Positions 1 to 7,016 of a DNA stretch of 7,107 nucleotides are shown in pieces (the stretch's first letter is position 1; each line of letters starts with the position of its first letter). Below the pieces are notes generated by a model. It was not told the origin of the DNA, searched no databases, and was given only the letters and a program-made list of their open reading frames with translations. The DNA comes from Prevotellaceae bacterium (GTDB lineage Bacteria > Bacteroidota > Bacteroidia > Bacteroidales > Bacteroidaceae): assembly GCA_021204715.1 (NCBI GenBank), contig JAJPYW010000044.1:1-7107 (forward strand). The letters run 5' to 3'. The position numbers and the translations under genes are program-made.

Positions 1-2595
1 TTAGAATATCATCAATACCATAAAGCGGATGCCGCCTTTCTTGGTGCCCGGAATGTTGGTGTAGGTGAAGCGGCGCACGTATTCTATGTGCAGCAGCTTG
101 AAGATGTTGTAGATGCCCACGCTGGCTTCCACGTAGGGCGTGTTGCTCATGATGTGGCTGGTGGGCACGCCGTCGCGCATGGGGAAGAGAAACAGGTCGG
201 ATGTGCCGTTCTTGTAAGGGTTGTTCTTGTCGGTCAGGTTTCCCCACAGGCCGCGCACGCGGAACATCTCGCGCCATTTAAGCTTTTTGAGCAAGGGAAT
301 ACGGTTGAACAGCTTCCCGTTCATGTCGTAGCTCAAGGCGAGCGAGGCATAGCGGTCGTTGAGGAACTCCATGTTGTTGATAAGGTTGAACGACTCGTTG
401 TTCTGGGTGATGTAAGACAAGTTGGCCATGGGCAGGTTGAGGAACGGGAAGGGCACGGCGTTCCACTCGGCGCCGGCGCGCGCCGTGGCGTCTAACTTGC
501 CCCAAGAGCCGAACCAGAAGCGCTTGCGCAGGCTGATTTCGCTGAGATTGAACTTGTACTGGCCGCCCAACACCTTCATGCCCATGGTGTGTGAGAGGGA
601 GAAGACGGGCGCGTCCAACGAGACGGGCACGCGCCTTTCCTTCGAGTTGACGTACGTCTCGCCGGGCGCGTAGCGCAGGGTGACGTTCATTTCAGTCGTG
701 GTTATGTCGTGCACGAACGTGTTGCTTTCGTCAAGCTGTCCGGGCGTGGCGCCGTCGTTCTTCCAGTATTGAAGATTGCCTCCCGGCTGGTCGTTGCGGT
801 GGCGCGCGAAGGCCTTGATGGAGAATCCCGAAGGCGTCTCCAATTCGTAGGTAAGGGTGGCGTCGCGTATGTATGACAGCTGGTCGACGGTGGTCCATTT
901 CCACCCAACGAAGAGGTTGTCCTTGTCGGTGGCCAAGTATTTGTCCATGGGCGACATCACGTCGTAGGTGTAGTTGAAGCTGATGTAGTGCTTGGGGAAC
1001 TCCCAAAGCACGTAGTCGCGTTTGTTGAACGAATAGGCCGCCTGCCCCGAGTAGAACCACTTGTGGTCGCGCGTTCCGTAGGCCCCGTAGCCGCTGAAGA
1101 ACCAGTGCGGGCTCAGGTTTCCGGTGGTCATGCCGCTTAGACGCAGACGCACTCCGTTCAGGTAATTGGTGGTGATGAAGGTGTTCACCGGGCCCAAGTC
1201 AACCTTGCTGGGATGCTCCTTCCCGCCCGTCTCGAAGAAGTTCTCAATAAAGAGTTTGAGGCCGTAGATGAAATACTTGAATCCCGGTATCTGCTCTATG
1301 CGGTTCATGAACACGTCCATGGAGCTCTCCTTCTTTGTGAGCGGCACTTGCCGCGCTTTCGCCCAGTACTCGTCGCTCTTGGAAAGCATGTCGGCCTCTT
1401 TGATGACGCTTCCCTTCAGGCGGAACAGACGCGGCTCTATGTTGTCGAACAAGTAGTCGGAATACTTCGTGGTGCGCTCTATTTCCAATCCCTGTATCCC
1501 TTTGACCAAAGCCAGCTCCACGGTCATGTCGTCGTCGGTGAGCACCCAGTTGTCGTCCTCCAACTGCTCGTATTGCTGCACGATGTCCAAGTTCTCCACG
1601 AAGTTCACGCCCGTATTCTTGGGCAGGTTCATGGTGCACTTTTTCACCGCGTAAGTGGAGTCTTTCACTACGTATAGATGCCCCGTAAAGCCGAAGTCCT
1701 GCGAGTTTTGCGGCACGAACGTCAGGTGCACGCACTCCTGACGGTCCACCATCAAGGTGTCCATAAGATAGAATTTATAGAAGCTGATGGCTCCCCTTCC
1801 TATGGGGCTGATGAAGTGGCGTTGCAACAGGCGTATTTCATCGTCGTAGATGTTTATGTCTGAAAAGACATCGGTCAGTATCGTGCCGAGCATGCCGCCG
1901 GTACTGAAGAAATCCTCGATGCCGGTGGAGTTCATTCCTTCAATGATGGTCTTCTCGCTTTTGGGGCTCTTGCGGTAGATGGTGCGGCTGGCAGTCTCCT
2001 TGATAGAGATGGGCAATATCATCTTTCCCGTCTTCTCCGATACCTCCACTTGATCCTTGAAGAAAGAGAATTTCTTGTAGATGCCCTTCTCCATCTTCTC
2101 GGGGGTAATGTCGTTGACAGACATCTTCATCTTCTCGTACTTGCGGTACTGGTAATAGTCGTTCTCTTCGAGCCGCAGCCCTTTCTTGTGCGCTATGACA
2201 AGCCGCATGAAATCCACCGCCGGGTTGTTCTTGCGCGAGTAGTGTTCCCTTCCGGGCTTCACCACCACTTCAGACAGCTGCACGTCGGCAGGCACAAGCT
2301 GCACGTTGATAGTTCTCGTGCCGGGCGCGAAAGCCACCTTTTTCGTGTTGTATCCGATAGCCGAGAAAGTAAGCTCGTTCCACCCTTTGCGGCTCTCCAC
2401 CGAATACTCTCCTTCGCCGTTGGTTATGGCTCCCACACCCTTCCCCTCATACTGCACGGTGATGTACATGAGCGGCTCGCGGGTAAGGGAATCGGTGACG
2501 ACTCCCCTGATTTGTGCCGACGCGCACAAGGGCAGCAGAAGGAGAAGCGACAGCAAGCAGCACGTGGTGGTATATTGTTGTTTCATTCGCTTCAT
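1..2595 (-). CDS. DUF5686-type outer-membrane beta-barrel protein with carboxypeptidase-regulatory-like domain
   Basis: This is a complete 864-residue protein; its TAA stop is the first three bases of the window. Residues 1-27 look like a signal peptide: basic start, a run of leucines, then a CASAQ cleavage region. Residues about 29-103 (IRGVVTDSLTREPL to the INVQL strand, including SAIGY) match a CarboxypepD_reg-like beta-sandwich. The rest resembles the DUF5686 family: a mixed region (about 115-450) and then many alternating aromatic/polar strands ending in Phe, as expected for a barrel inserted into the outer membrane. No biochemical function is established for this family as far as I know, so none is assigned. 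Met4 is an alternative start: the -7 promoter motif ends only 10 bases before Met1, leaving almost no leader, and MKQQ followed by the hydrophobic run is an equally good signal-peptide start. The epimerase homologue ends 73 bases upstream on the same strand. The family call is by recognition of motifs and layout, not by a search. Confidence 0.88.
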   Translation of the reverse strand: MKRMKQQYTTTCCLLSLLLLLPLCASAQIRGVVTDSLTREPLMYITVQYEGKGVGAITNGEGEYSVESRKGWNELTFSAIGYNTKKVAFAPGTRTINVQLVPADVQLSEVVVKPGREHYSRKNNPAVDFMRLVIAHKKGLRLEENDYYQYRKYEKMKMSVNDITPEKMEKGIYKKFSFFKDQVEVSEKTGKMILPISIKETASRTIYRKSPKSEKTIIEGMNSTGIEDFFSTGGMLGTILTDVFSDINIYDDEIRLLQRHFISPIGRGAISFYKFYLMDTLMVDRQECVHLTFVPQNSQDFGFTGHLYVVKDSTYAVKKCTMNLPKNTGVNFVENLDIVQQYEQLEDDNWVLTDDDMTVELALVKGIQGLEIERTTKYSDYLFDNIEPRLFRLKGSVIKEADMLSKSDEYWAKARQVPLTKKESSMDVFMNRIEQIPGFKYFIYGLKLFIENFFETGGKEHPSKVDLGPVNTFITTNYLNGVRLRLSGMTTGNLSPHWFFSGYGAYGTRDHKWFYSGQAAYSFNKRDYVLWEFPKHYISFNYTYDVMSPMDKYLATDKDNLFVGWKWTTVDQLSYIRDATLTYELETPSGFSIKAFARHRNDQPGGNLQYWKNDGATPGQLDESNTFVHDITTTEMNVTLRYAPGETYVNSKERRVPVSLDAPVFSLSHTMGMKVLGGQYKFNLSEISLRKRFWFGSWGKLDATARAGAEWNAVPFPFLNLPMANLSYITQNNESFNLINNMEFLNDRYASLALSYDMNGKLFNRIPLLKKLKWREMFRVRGLWGNLTDKNNPYKNGTSDLFLFPMRDGVPTSHIMSNTPYVEASVGIYNIFKLLHIEYVRRFTYTNIPGTKKGGIRFMVLMIF

Positions 2596-2605
2596 GATTC
2601 GGCGG

Positions 2606-2613
2606 CAAAGTTA
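2606..2613 (-). promoter_or_regulatory. Bacteroides-type -7 promoter motif of the DUF5686 gene
   Basis: On the minus strand this reads TAACTTTG, a full match to TAnnTTTG, and it continues as TTTGCCGC, the same eight bases seen at the promoter of the 4003-6297 gene. A TTTG lies upstream at 2633-2630, but only 16 bases separate it from the -7 motif, shorter than the usual 19-21, so the -33 element is uncertain. The motif ends 10 bases before the annotated ATG and 19 bases before the next in-frame ATG (Met4). Confidence 0.6.
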
Positions 2614-2668
2614 GCTAATTGAACTATATCAAAGGAGATTGCAAACGACAAAGTAGTGTTTTTTAGGT

Positions 2669-3781
2669 TTATTTGTCAGGATTGTTCCCTTCCCGCTCCC
2701 CGTTTATCAAAGTTTGCACAATGCGTTCGGCCGTGCGCCCGTCCCAACGGTCGGGCAGGGTGGCGTGGTTCCAGTCGCCGCTGAGGATGCGGTTTACCGC
2801 TTCTGCGAGCGCCTTCGCGTCTTCCCCCACCAAGCGGTTGGTGCCGATGCGCCAAGTCTCGGGATGCTCGGCATACGTGTTGAGCGTTACGCAGGGAACG
2901 TCGAGGAAGGTGGCCTCTTCGGCTATGTTGCCCGAATCGGTCACAATCCCCTTGGCTTGGTTGATAAGGAAGCCGAAGTTCAGGTAGCTTTGCGGCGGCA
3001 GTATGTGCAAGTTCTCCGCTTGGGGCATGACCGATTGCAGCGCTTCGGCCACATACGGGTGTACCGGCGCAATGACCGGCAAGTAGCCCGCGTGCGCGGT
3101 CAACGCTTCGAGCAAGGCGCGCAGCGTGTGCCGCTTCTCCAACAGGTCGCGGCGGTTCAGGGTGAACAGCAAGTAGTTTCCTTTGTGCAGCCCCATCGCG
3201 TCGAACCACACCGGCTGCGACAGGCGGTGGCGGTTGAAGCGCACGTTGTCTATCAATATATTGCCCACGTAGTGTATGTAGTCGGGAATCATGCCCTCTT
3301 GGTTCAAGTTGCGGTTGGCGTTCATGCCCGCCGTGAAAAGATAATCGGATATGGCGTCCACGATGGTGCGGTTCACTTCGCGGGGCATGTTCATGTCGAA
3401 CGAGCGCGTGCCGGCGATGACGTGCGCCACTTTCAGCCCCCGCTTCTTGGCGACGATGGCGCAACTCATGGTGGCTGTCATGTCGTCCACCACGAGAATC
3501 ACCCGTGCCGGATGGCTGTCGAGTTCCTTCTCGAAAGCCAGCATGATGGCGGCCGCCACCTCGGAGTGGTTGTTTCCGCTCACGCCCAAAAAGGCGTCGG
3601 GCGCGGGCATGGCCAAGTCCGGGAAAAGCGATACATCAAGCGCGGCGTCGTCGGCCGGGCCGGTATAAACAATGCGGTACGTTATCTCTTTGCCGCTCTT
3701 GCGCGCGGCGTCAATGGCGCGGCACAGCGGGGCTATCTTCATAAAATGAGGGCGTGCGCCCGATACGATGGTTATCTTCAT
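2669..3781 (-). CDS. Divergent non-hydrolysing UDP-GlcNAc 2-epimerase homologue (WecB-like)
   Basis: This 370-residue protein has the length and motif order of WecB/MnaA, the cytosolic enzymes that interconvert UDP-GlcNAc and UDP-ManNAc with a two-domain GT-B-like fold. Visible landmarks are the N-terminal GARPHFMKIAP (8-18; Arg10 and Lys15 at the family positions), VVDD (97-100, Asp100 at the family Asp), HVIAGTRSFD (120-129), PREVNR (133-138, Glu135), TLNRR (207-211), PVHP (239-242), TDSGNIAEE (281-289) and AEHPE (304-308). Several positions depart from what I recall of the family. Ile122 replaces the Glu of HVEAG, Asn209 replaces the His of the GHRRE/LHRP motif, Asn285 replaces the second Gly of DSGG, and His306 replaces the Arg of TERPE. 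Glu (E117) and His (H213) are catalytic in E. coli WecB, so ordinary epimerase activity is doubtful; nucleotide-sugar binding or an altered reaction is possible. No gene symbol is given for that reason. The ATG at 3779-3781 gives the canonical N-terminal strand MKITIVSGARP, so the start is secure. The adjacent genes encode outer-membrane proteins, not an obvious polysaccharide cluster. Confidence 0.85.
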   Translation of the reverse strand: MKITIVSGARPHFMKIAPLCRAIDAARKSGKEITYRIVYTGPADDAALDVSLFPDLAMPAPDAFLGVSGNNHSEVAAAIMLAFEKELDSHPARVILVVDDMTATMSCAIVAKKRGLKVAHVIAGTRSFDMNMPREVNRTIVDAISDYLFTAGMNANRNLNQEGMIPDYIHYVGNILIDNVRFNRHRLSQPVWFDAMGLHKGNYLLFTLNRRDLLEKRHTLRALLEALTAHAGYLPVIAPVHPYVAEALQSVMPQAENLHILPPQSYLNFGFLINQAKGIVTDSGNIAEEATFLDVPCVTLNTYAEHPETWRIGTNRLVGEDAKALAEAVNRILSGDWNHATLPDRWDGRTAERIVQTLINGEREGNNPDK

Positions 3782-3800
3782 TGTCCTACTTTACAATCAG

Positions 3801-3881
3801 GGGACAAAAATACAGTTTTATTCCATAATTATACCTATCCGGCCGCCCGATAAATGGAAGAACGCACGCTATTTTTGTCCC
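3801..3881. repeat. Perfect 12-base inverted repeat around a 57-base centre, upstream of the epimerase homologue
   Basis: GGGACAAAAATA at 3801-3812 is the exact reverse complement of TATTTTTGTCCC at 3870-3881. The match stops on both sides after 12 bases. Each arm contains TATTTTTG, a -7-like motif, one pointing left towards the epimerase gene and one pointing right towards the 3' end of the barrel gene. The centre (3813-3869) holds no gene. Possible readings are a regulator binding pair, a mirrored promoter pair, a small invertible segment, or a long-range stem in read-through mRNA. Confidence 0.6.
3805..3812 (-). promoter_or_regulatory. -7 promoter motif of the epimerase homologue
   Basis: On the minus strand this reads TATTTTTG, a full match to TAnnTTTG, 23 bases before the ATG. 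I see no TTTG at the expected -33 distance; that stretch reads instead as AT-rich sequence including TATAATTAT. The motif lies inside the left arm of a 12-base inverted repeat (3801-3812), which could be a binding site overlapping the promoter. Confidence 0.55.
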
Positions 3882-3921
3882 GTACTGCCCGCCGCCTACA
3901 GGGAAACCACCGCGCAGGCAA

Positions 3922-3942
3922 GCGGCAGCGCGGGCTGCCCGC
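3922..3942. other. GC-rich hairpin in the gap after the barrel gene
   Basis: GGCAGC (3924-3929) pairs with GCTGCC (3934-3939) across a four-base loop, and an outer GC pair of bases on each side can add two more pairs past a bulged C. It lies about 60 bases beyond the stop codon of the 4003-6297 gene. On the minus strand no run of T follows, so it is not a classical intrinsic terminator, though it could still slow transcription or protect a 3' end. I see no gene in the rest of this 221-base gap (3782-4002). Confidence 0.3.
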
Positions 3943-4002
3943 CTTCGCTATCTTCGTCTTTCTTGGAGGCTGCGGGCCGCAAGTAAAGGAGCAGCAGACC
4001 CG

Positions 4003-6297
4003 CTACTTCTCCGGCTTTTCAGTTTCGGTGTGGTTGACGTGCTGCGGACGGTCGGCTTTCCCTTTGCCGATGTTCCAGCGAAGGCTCACTTGGAACAGCG
4101 CGTTGTTCACCTTTTCATTGTTCCAAGTGATGTAGTGGTAGTCTGAAAGGGTGACTTCGCTGTACGCGCGCTTGGGCAGGGCGTTGGTGGGAATGGTGGT
4201 GGCCACCATCAGGGAAAGCTTGTTTTGCAACAGGGAGATATTGGCTCCCACCATGCACTGTTCGTCTTGCTTGTATTGCATGCCTTGCAAGAGCGGCTGT
4301 CTGTCGTAGCGCAGGAAGTAGCCCGCCATGAACGCCAAGTGGCCGGTAGCTTGCCAGCCTGCTGTCACGTCCACATACCACGTATGCCCCCTTTGCCAAG
4401 CGCTTTCACCGGCAGCCCGCCGCTTGTACCATTGGTAATTGGCTGTGAAGTTTATGCCTATGCGGTGAGGCAGCGCATAGTCGCCCGAGAAGCCTGCGTA
4501 CTGATGCACATAATCCCCTCCGGTCAATGTTTCTATAACCCGGTCTTCCCCGGTATAATACCAAGGCGAGATTTCATGCGCCGTGTGTTTATACATATAA
4601 GTGAACTCGACGATGTCCTTCACGTCGAGCCTGAGTTCCATATAGTGCATTACGTTGGCACGCAGCGTGGGGTTGCCCTTGTGCCACAGGTAATCGTTGC
4701 GCCGGTAAGCCACCGTCGAGAGCTGGTCGAGGTTGGGATGCTGCACGTCGCAGAAATAGTTGCCAAGCAGCGACAACACTTTGAACGGACGCCAATAGAG
4801 CTTGGCAAGCGGCATCCATGAGAAGTTCCCCTCCCGCACCGTGTCGTTCTTTTCATGCACATACAAGAAGTTGCTGCCCACCACAAAATTGAAGTTGTCG
4901 CCGGGCGCCACCGACACGCTGAAATAGGCATCGTGGCGGCGTTCCCTTGTAGAGAACAACCGGGCGCCGTCGGGCTTGTTGTAGTTGGTATAATCCTTGT
5001 CGGTAAAGGTATAGCCTATCGTGCCGCCCACCTTGTCGCTCCACGTGTAGCGGGCGTCGGCGTTGGCGCGCCAGTAGTTCTTCTTCCCTTCGTACAACTG
5101 CCGGGAAACCTCTTCAAGCAAGGTGTAGCGCTTGTCTTCGTCCACGTCATAATAGTTGTACGTCACGTCGCCCGACAGTTGCAGCTTTCCCGCCACCTCT
5201 CCTTTATAGTATGCGCCCGCGGTGACGCTCGTGGCCTCATAATCCTCTTTCGTGCGCGACAAGAACACGTCCGCCGCGTCGTTATAAGCCTCATTGTCCT
5301 TCCCGTTGCCGCGCTCCACCCACGATTGCAGCGAGAGCGTGTGTCCGGGCTTTACCTTGAAATCCACGCCGGCAGAGACATTCAAGTCGGCGAGGCGCTC
5401 GTTGCCGTTGGGATGGCGGCAATCTTCCACCGCCGTCGTTTCCGAAGCCTCTCGATACGTTTGTGCGTATGCCGTCGCCTTGTAGGTGCGTTTCTCTTTC
5501 ACGGCGGCGTCACCATACAAGTCCCATTTCTTGGTGGCGTAGGTGAACGTGGCGCCTCCGTCCGCTTGGTGCGAATGTTTGTTCTTGTAGGATGCCATTC
5601 CCCGCGCGTGCATCCCCAAGTCAAATCCCGTGTAAGCGTTGTTCAAGATAATATTCAACACAATGGGGGCGTCGCCGTATTTCCCTTTGGGATAACGCAG
5701 CATCTCCACCCGGCGTATGCGCGCGGGGTTGAGGCCGCGCACGTACTCGGCACCCACCTCGCGGCCTTCCACCATTACGGGCACATCACGGTATTCGCCT
5801 ATCTTCACCCCTTCGGTGGCCCAGTCTATAGAGATGCCTTGCAGCTTGCCGAGCAACTGCATGGCATTGGCCGAGGCTTTCCGCAAGGAGTCGGTGATAA
5901 AATAGGTTTGCGACGAGGCGTCGCGCATTATCCGCTCGCCCGTTACCACAATTTCATCGATGGCCTCGGGCTGTAACGTAACCACGACGGATGCTCCGTC
6001 TATGGCCACCTTTTGCGTGCGGTAGCCGATGTGCGACACCTGCAGGCAACACTTCTGCCTGTCGCTCACTATCAGCTTGAAAGCGCCCGCCTCATCGGTC
6101 GTCGTGCCCGTCAGCACGACGCTGTCGGCCTTTTGCAGCAGCACCACGTATGCGTAGGCCACGGGCTCTCCTTCCGTGTCTTGCACCCGTCCGGAGACTT
6201 GTTGTGCCCACAATGAAACAGATAGAAACGGCAGCAGCACGGCTGCCTGAAAACGCTTTGACGGGATTCGTTTGAGGTAGTGGAATGTATGCGTCAT
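4003..6297 (-). CDS. Outer-membrane beta-barrel protein, TonB-receptor-like, with carboxypeptidase-regulatory-like domain
   Basis: This 764-residue protein has a basic N-terminus and a hydrophobic stretch (about 16-30) ending in WAQQ, a likely signal peptide. Residues about 34-110 (VSGRVQDTEGEPVAYAYV, GAFKL, HIGYRTQKV, VTLQP) match a CarboxypepD_reg-like domain. AIDEIVVTGERI (112-123) leads into a plug-like segment (about 125-218) containing a LLGKLQGISI helix region, a VMVEGREV turn, an IRRVEMLRYP strand and a final IVLNIILN strand. The remainder alternates aromatic and polar residues as a large barrel, with a last strand near FQVSLRWNIG (735-744) and a charged 20-residue tail. This layout fits the Bacteroidota 'outer membrane beta-barrel family' (OMP_b-brl_3), related to TonB-dependent receptors; the substrate cannot be told from sequence. 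No SusD-like partner is present downstream, so a SusCD nutrient transporter is unlikely. The ATG at 6295-6297 is the best start, 26 bases after a strong Bacteroides-type promoter. That promoter has a G9 tract in its spacer, suggesting possible phase-variable expression. Confidence 0.87.
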   Translation of the reverse strand: MTHTFHYLKRIPSKRFQAAVLLPFLSVSLWAQQVSGRVQDTEGEPVAYAYVVLLQKADSVVLTGTTTDEAGAFKLIVSDRQKCCLQVSHIGYRTQKVAIDGASVVVTLQPEAIDEIVVTGERIMRDASSQTYFITDSLRKASANAMQLLGKLQGISIDWATEGVKIGEYRDVPVMVEGREVGAEYVRGLNPARIRRVEMLRYPKGKYGDAPIVLNIILNNAYTGFDLGMHARGMASYKNKHSHQADGGATFTYATKKWDLYGDAAVKEKRTYKATAYAQTYREASETTAVEDCRHPNGNERLADLNVSAGVDFKVKPGHTLSLQSWVERGNGKDNEAYNDAADVFLSRTKEDYEATSVTAGAYYKGEVAGKLQLSGDVTYNYYDVDEDKRYTLLEEVSRQLYEGKKNYWRANADARYTWSDKVGGTIGYTFTDKDYTNYNKPDGARLFSTRERRHDAYFSVSVAPGDNFNFVVGSNFLYVHEKNDTVREGNFSWMPLAKLYWRPFKVLSLLGNYFCDVQHPNLDQLSTVAYRRNDYLWHKGNPTLRANVMHYMELRLDVKDIVEFTYMYKHTAHEISPWYYTGEDRVIETLTGGDYVHQYAGFSGDYALPHRIGINFTANYQWYKRRAAGESAWQRGHTWYVDVTAGWQATGHLAFMAGYFLRYDRQPLLQGMQYKQDEQCMVGANISLLQNKLSLMVATTIPTNALPKRAYSEVTLSDYHYITWNNEKVNNALFQVSLRWNIGKGKADRPQHVNHTETEKPEK

Positions 6298-6323
6298 ATC
6301 CGGGGGATGATGTGATGATGCGG

Positions 6324-6355
6324 CAAAGGTAGTGAATTATCCGCCCCCCCCCAAA
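6324..6355 (-). promoter_or_regulatory. Bacteroides-type promoter (-33/-7) of the outer-membrane barrel gene
   Basis: On the minus strand TTTG at 6355-6352 is followed after exactly 20 bases by TACCTTTG at 6331-6324. Both boxes and the spacing fit the Bacteroides sigma-ABfr consensus (TTTG, 19-21 bases, TAnnTTTG). The bases after the -7 box (TTTGCCGC) are identical to those at the 2595 gene promoter. The leader to the ATG is at most 26 bases. This is the best promoter in the window. Its spacer includes the homopolymer run described separately. Confidence 0.75.
6344..6352. repeat. Homopolymer of nine C (nine G on the coding strand) in the promoter spacer
   Basis: Nine consecutive C are followed directly by seven A (6353-6359). 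On the minus strand this is T7-G9, and its junction forms the TTTG -33 box, so most of the G run falls between the -33 and -7 boxes. Any gain or loss of a G changes the spacer length (20 here) without destroying either box. Runs of this length are prone to slippage in replication and also to sequencing error, so the count of nine is the least certain base call in the window. Confidence 0.75.
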
Positions 6356-6426
6356 AAAATAAATTGTAAAAAACTTTGATAACGGTCGATGGCTTTCCAT
6401 GGCTGTAAGGAGGGGAGGTAACAGGG

Positions 6427-6453
6427 CGCAGGAAGAGAAGGCTTCTTTTTGCG
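6427..6453 (+). other. Hairpin, stable only in plus-strand RNA
   Basis: CGCAGGAAGA (6427-6436) can pair with TCTTTTTGCG (6444-6453) over ten pairs, two of them G-U, around a seven-base loop. In the minus-strand transcript the two G-U pairs become C-A mismatches, so a structure would favour rightward RNA. No T run follows, so it is not a standard terminator. No transcript is known here. Confidence 0.25.
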
Positions 6454-6732
6454 TTATGGCGGTGGAATACAATAATTCGTGGAAATGGTATATAGATTTT
6501 TCTTATCTGCTGAATAATAAGGTTTGAAAGGGATGTGGTCTGTATGCCGTGTTATATAGTCATAGCGGTGCTGAAACAAGCCGCTCAGCATCGAAAAAAT
6601 CCGTGCGGGGGTACGGTTGGTGGAAAAGAACGCCGTTTAAAGCGGTTAAAATGGTAAATTTGGATGACATGAATAGTGGGTGTGCAATGTATAAGGTATG
6701 CAAGTGGTATGTAATCAGGTTGTTATAGTAGG

Positions 6733-6754
6733 TATTGCACGGAATAATGCAATA
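6733..6754. repeat. Short inverted repeat (7-base arms, 8-base loop)
   Basis: TATTGCA (6733-6739) is the exact reverse complement of TGCAATA (6748-6754). The 8-base loop is AT-rich. It could be a regulator site or a small RNA stem, but arms of seven bases in 800 bases of non-coding DNA can occur by chance. Confidence 0.3.
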
Positions 6755-6966
6755 ATGATTATCACAGTACTTTACAAATCGCCGTTCGTCCCAAGGCTTG
6801 TATGAGAAAGGAGGCGGGATGGCAGTGTATGGAATGGGTGCAGAAGGAGTATGTGACAGGGTGCACAATCCGCTTGAAAGCCCTTGGAGGGTGGCTATCT
6901 ATGGTGTGTTTGTCAAAATGAAAGTGTTATCTATTGATGACAAGCAATATGTCAGCAAGTCTTGTC

Positions 6967-7000
6967 CATTGGGATGCATCGTATCAAATCATTGGGATGC
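6967..7000. repeat. Direct repeat CATTGGGATGC, two copies, 23-base period
   Basis: The 11-base word is exact at 6967-6977 and 6990-7000, 23 bases start to start. The 12 bases between copies do not resemble what follows the second copy. The 23-base offset is the same as in the neighbouring repeat cluster, which suggests these belong to one periodic region of about 140 bases. Confidence 0.5.
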
Positions 7001-7016
7001 GCGAATCTGTCGACAA

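Noticed and set aside
2517..2530. Lipoprotein signal (Cys in LPLCASAQ) in the DUF5686 protein
   Set aside because: Residues before the Cys (Pro-Leu) do not fit a lipobox, and ASA-Q just after is a good signal peptidase I site; the protein is a barrel, not a lipoprotein.
3828..3835. TATAAT-like -10 box on the minus strand upstream of the epimerase homologue
   Set aside because: The main sigma factor of Bacteroidota does not use the TATAAT box, and a proper TAnnTTTG motif lies closer to the gene; AT-rich DNA yields such matches often.
2714..3853. Long plus-strand open frame (379 codons) opposite the epimerase homologue
   Set aside because: It mirrors a GC-rich gene with clear family motifs; its own translation has the Val/His/Arg-rich look of an antisense frame. 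The same holds for the 373-codon frame at 4855-5976.
3842..4002. Open reading past the stop codon of the barrel gene, as if a longer C-terminus or recoding existed
   Set aside because: The extension is Arg/Pro/Cys-rich without beta-strand pattern, and the barrel already ends with a final strand and charged tail before the stop.
6560..6868. 102-codon minus-strand open frame
   Set aside because: Composition rich in Tyr, Pro, His and Thr with no domain or signal peptide, it overlaps the other short frame and has no promoter motif. Probably chance.
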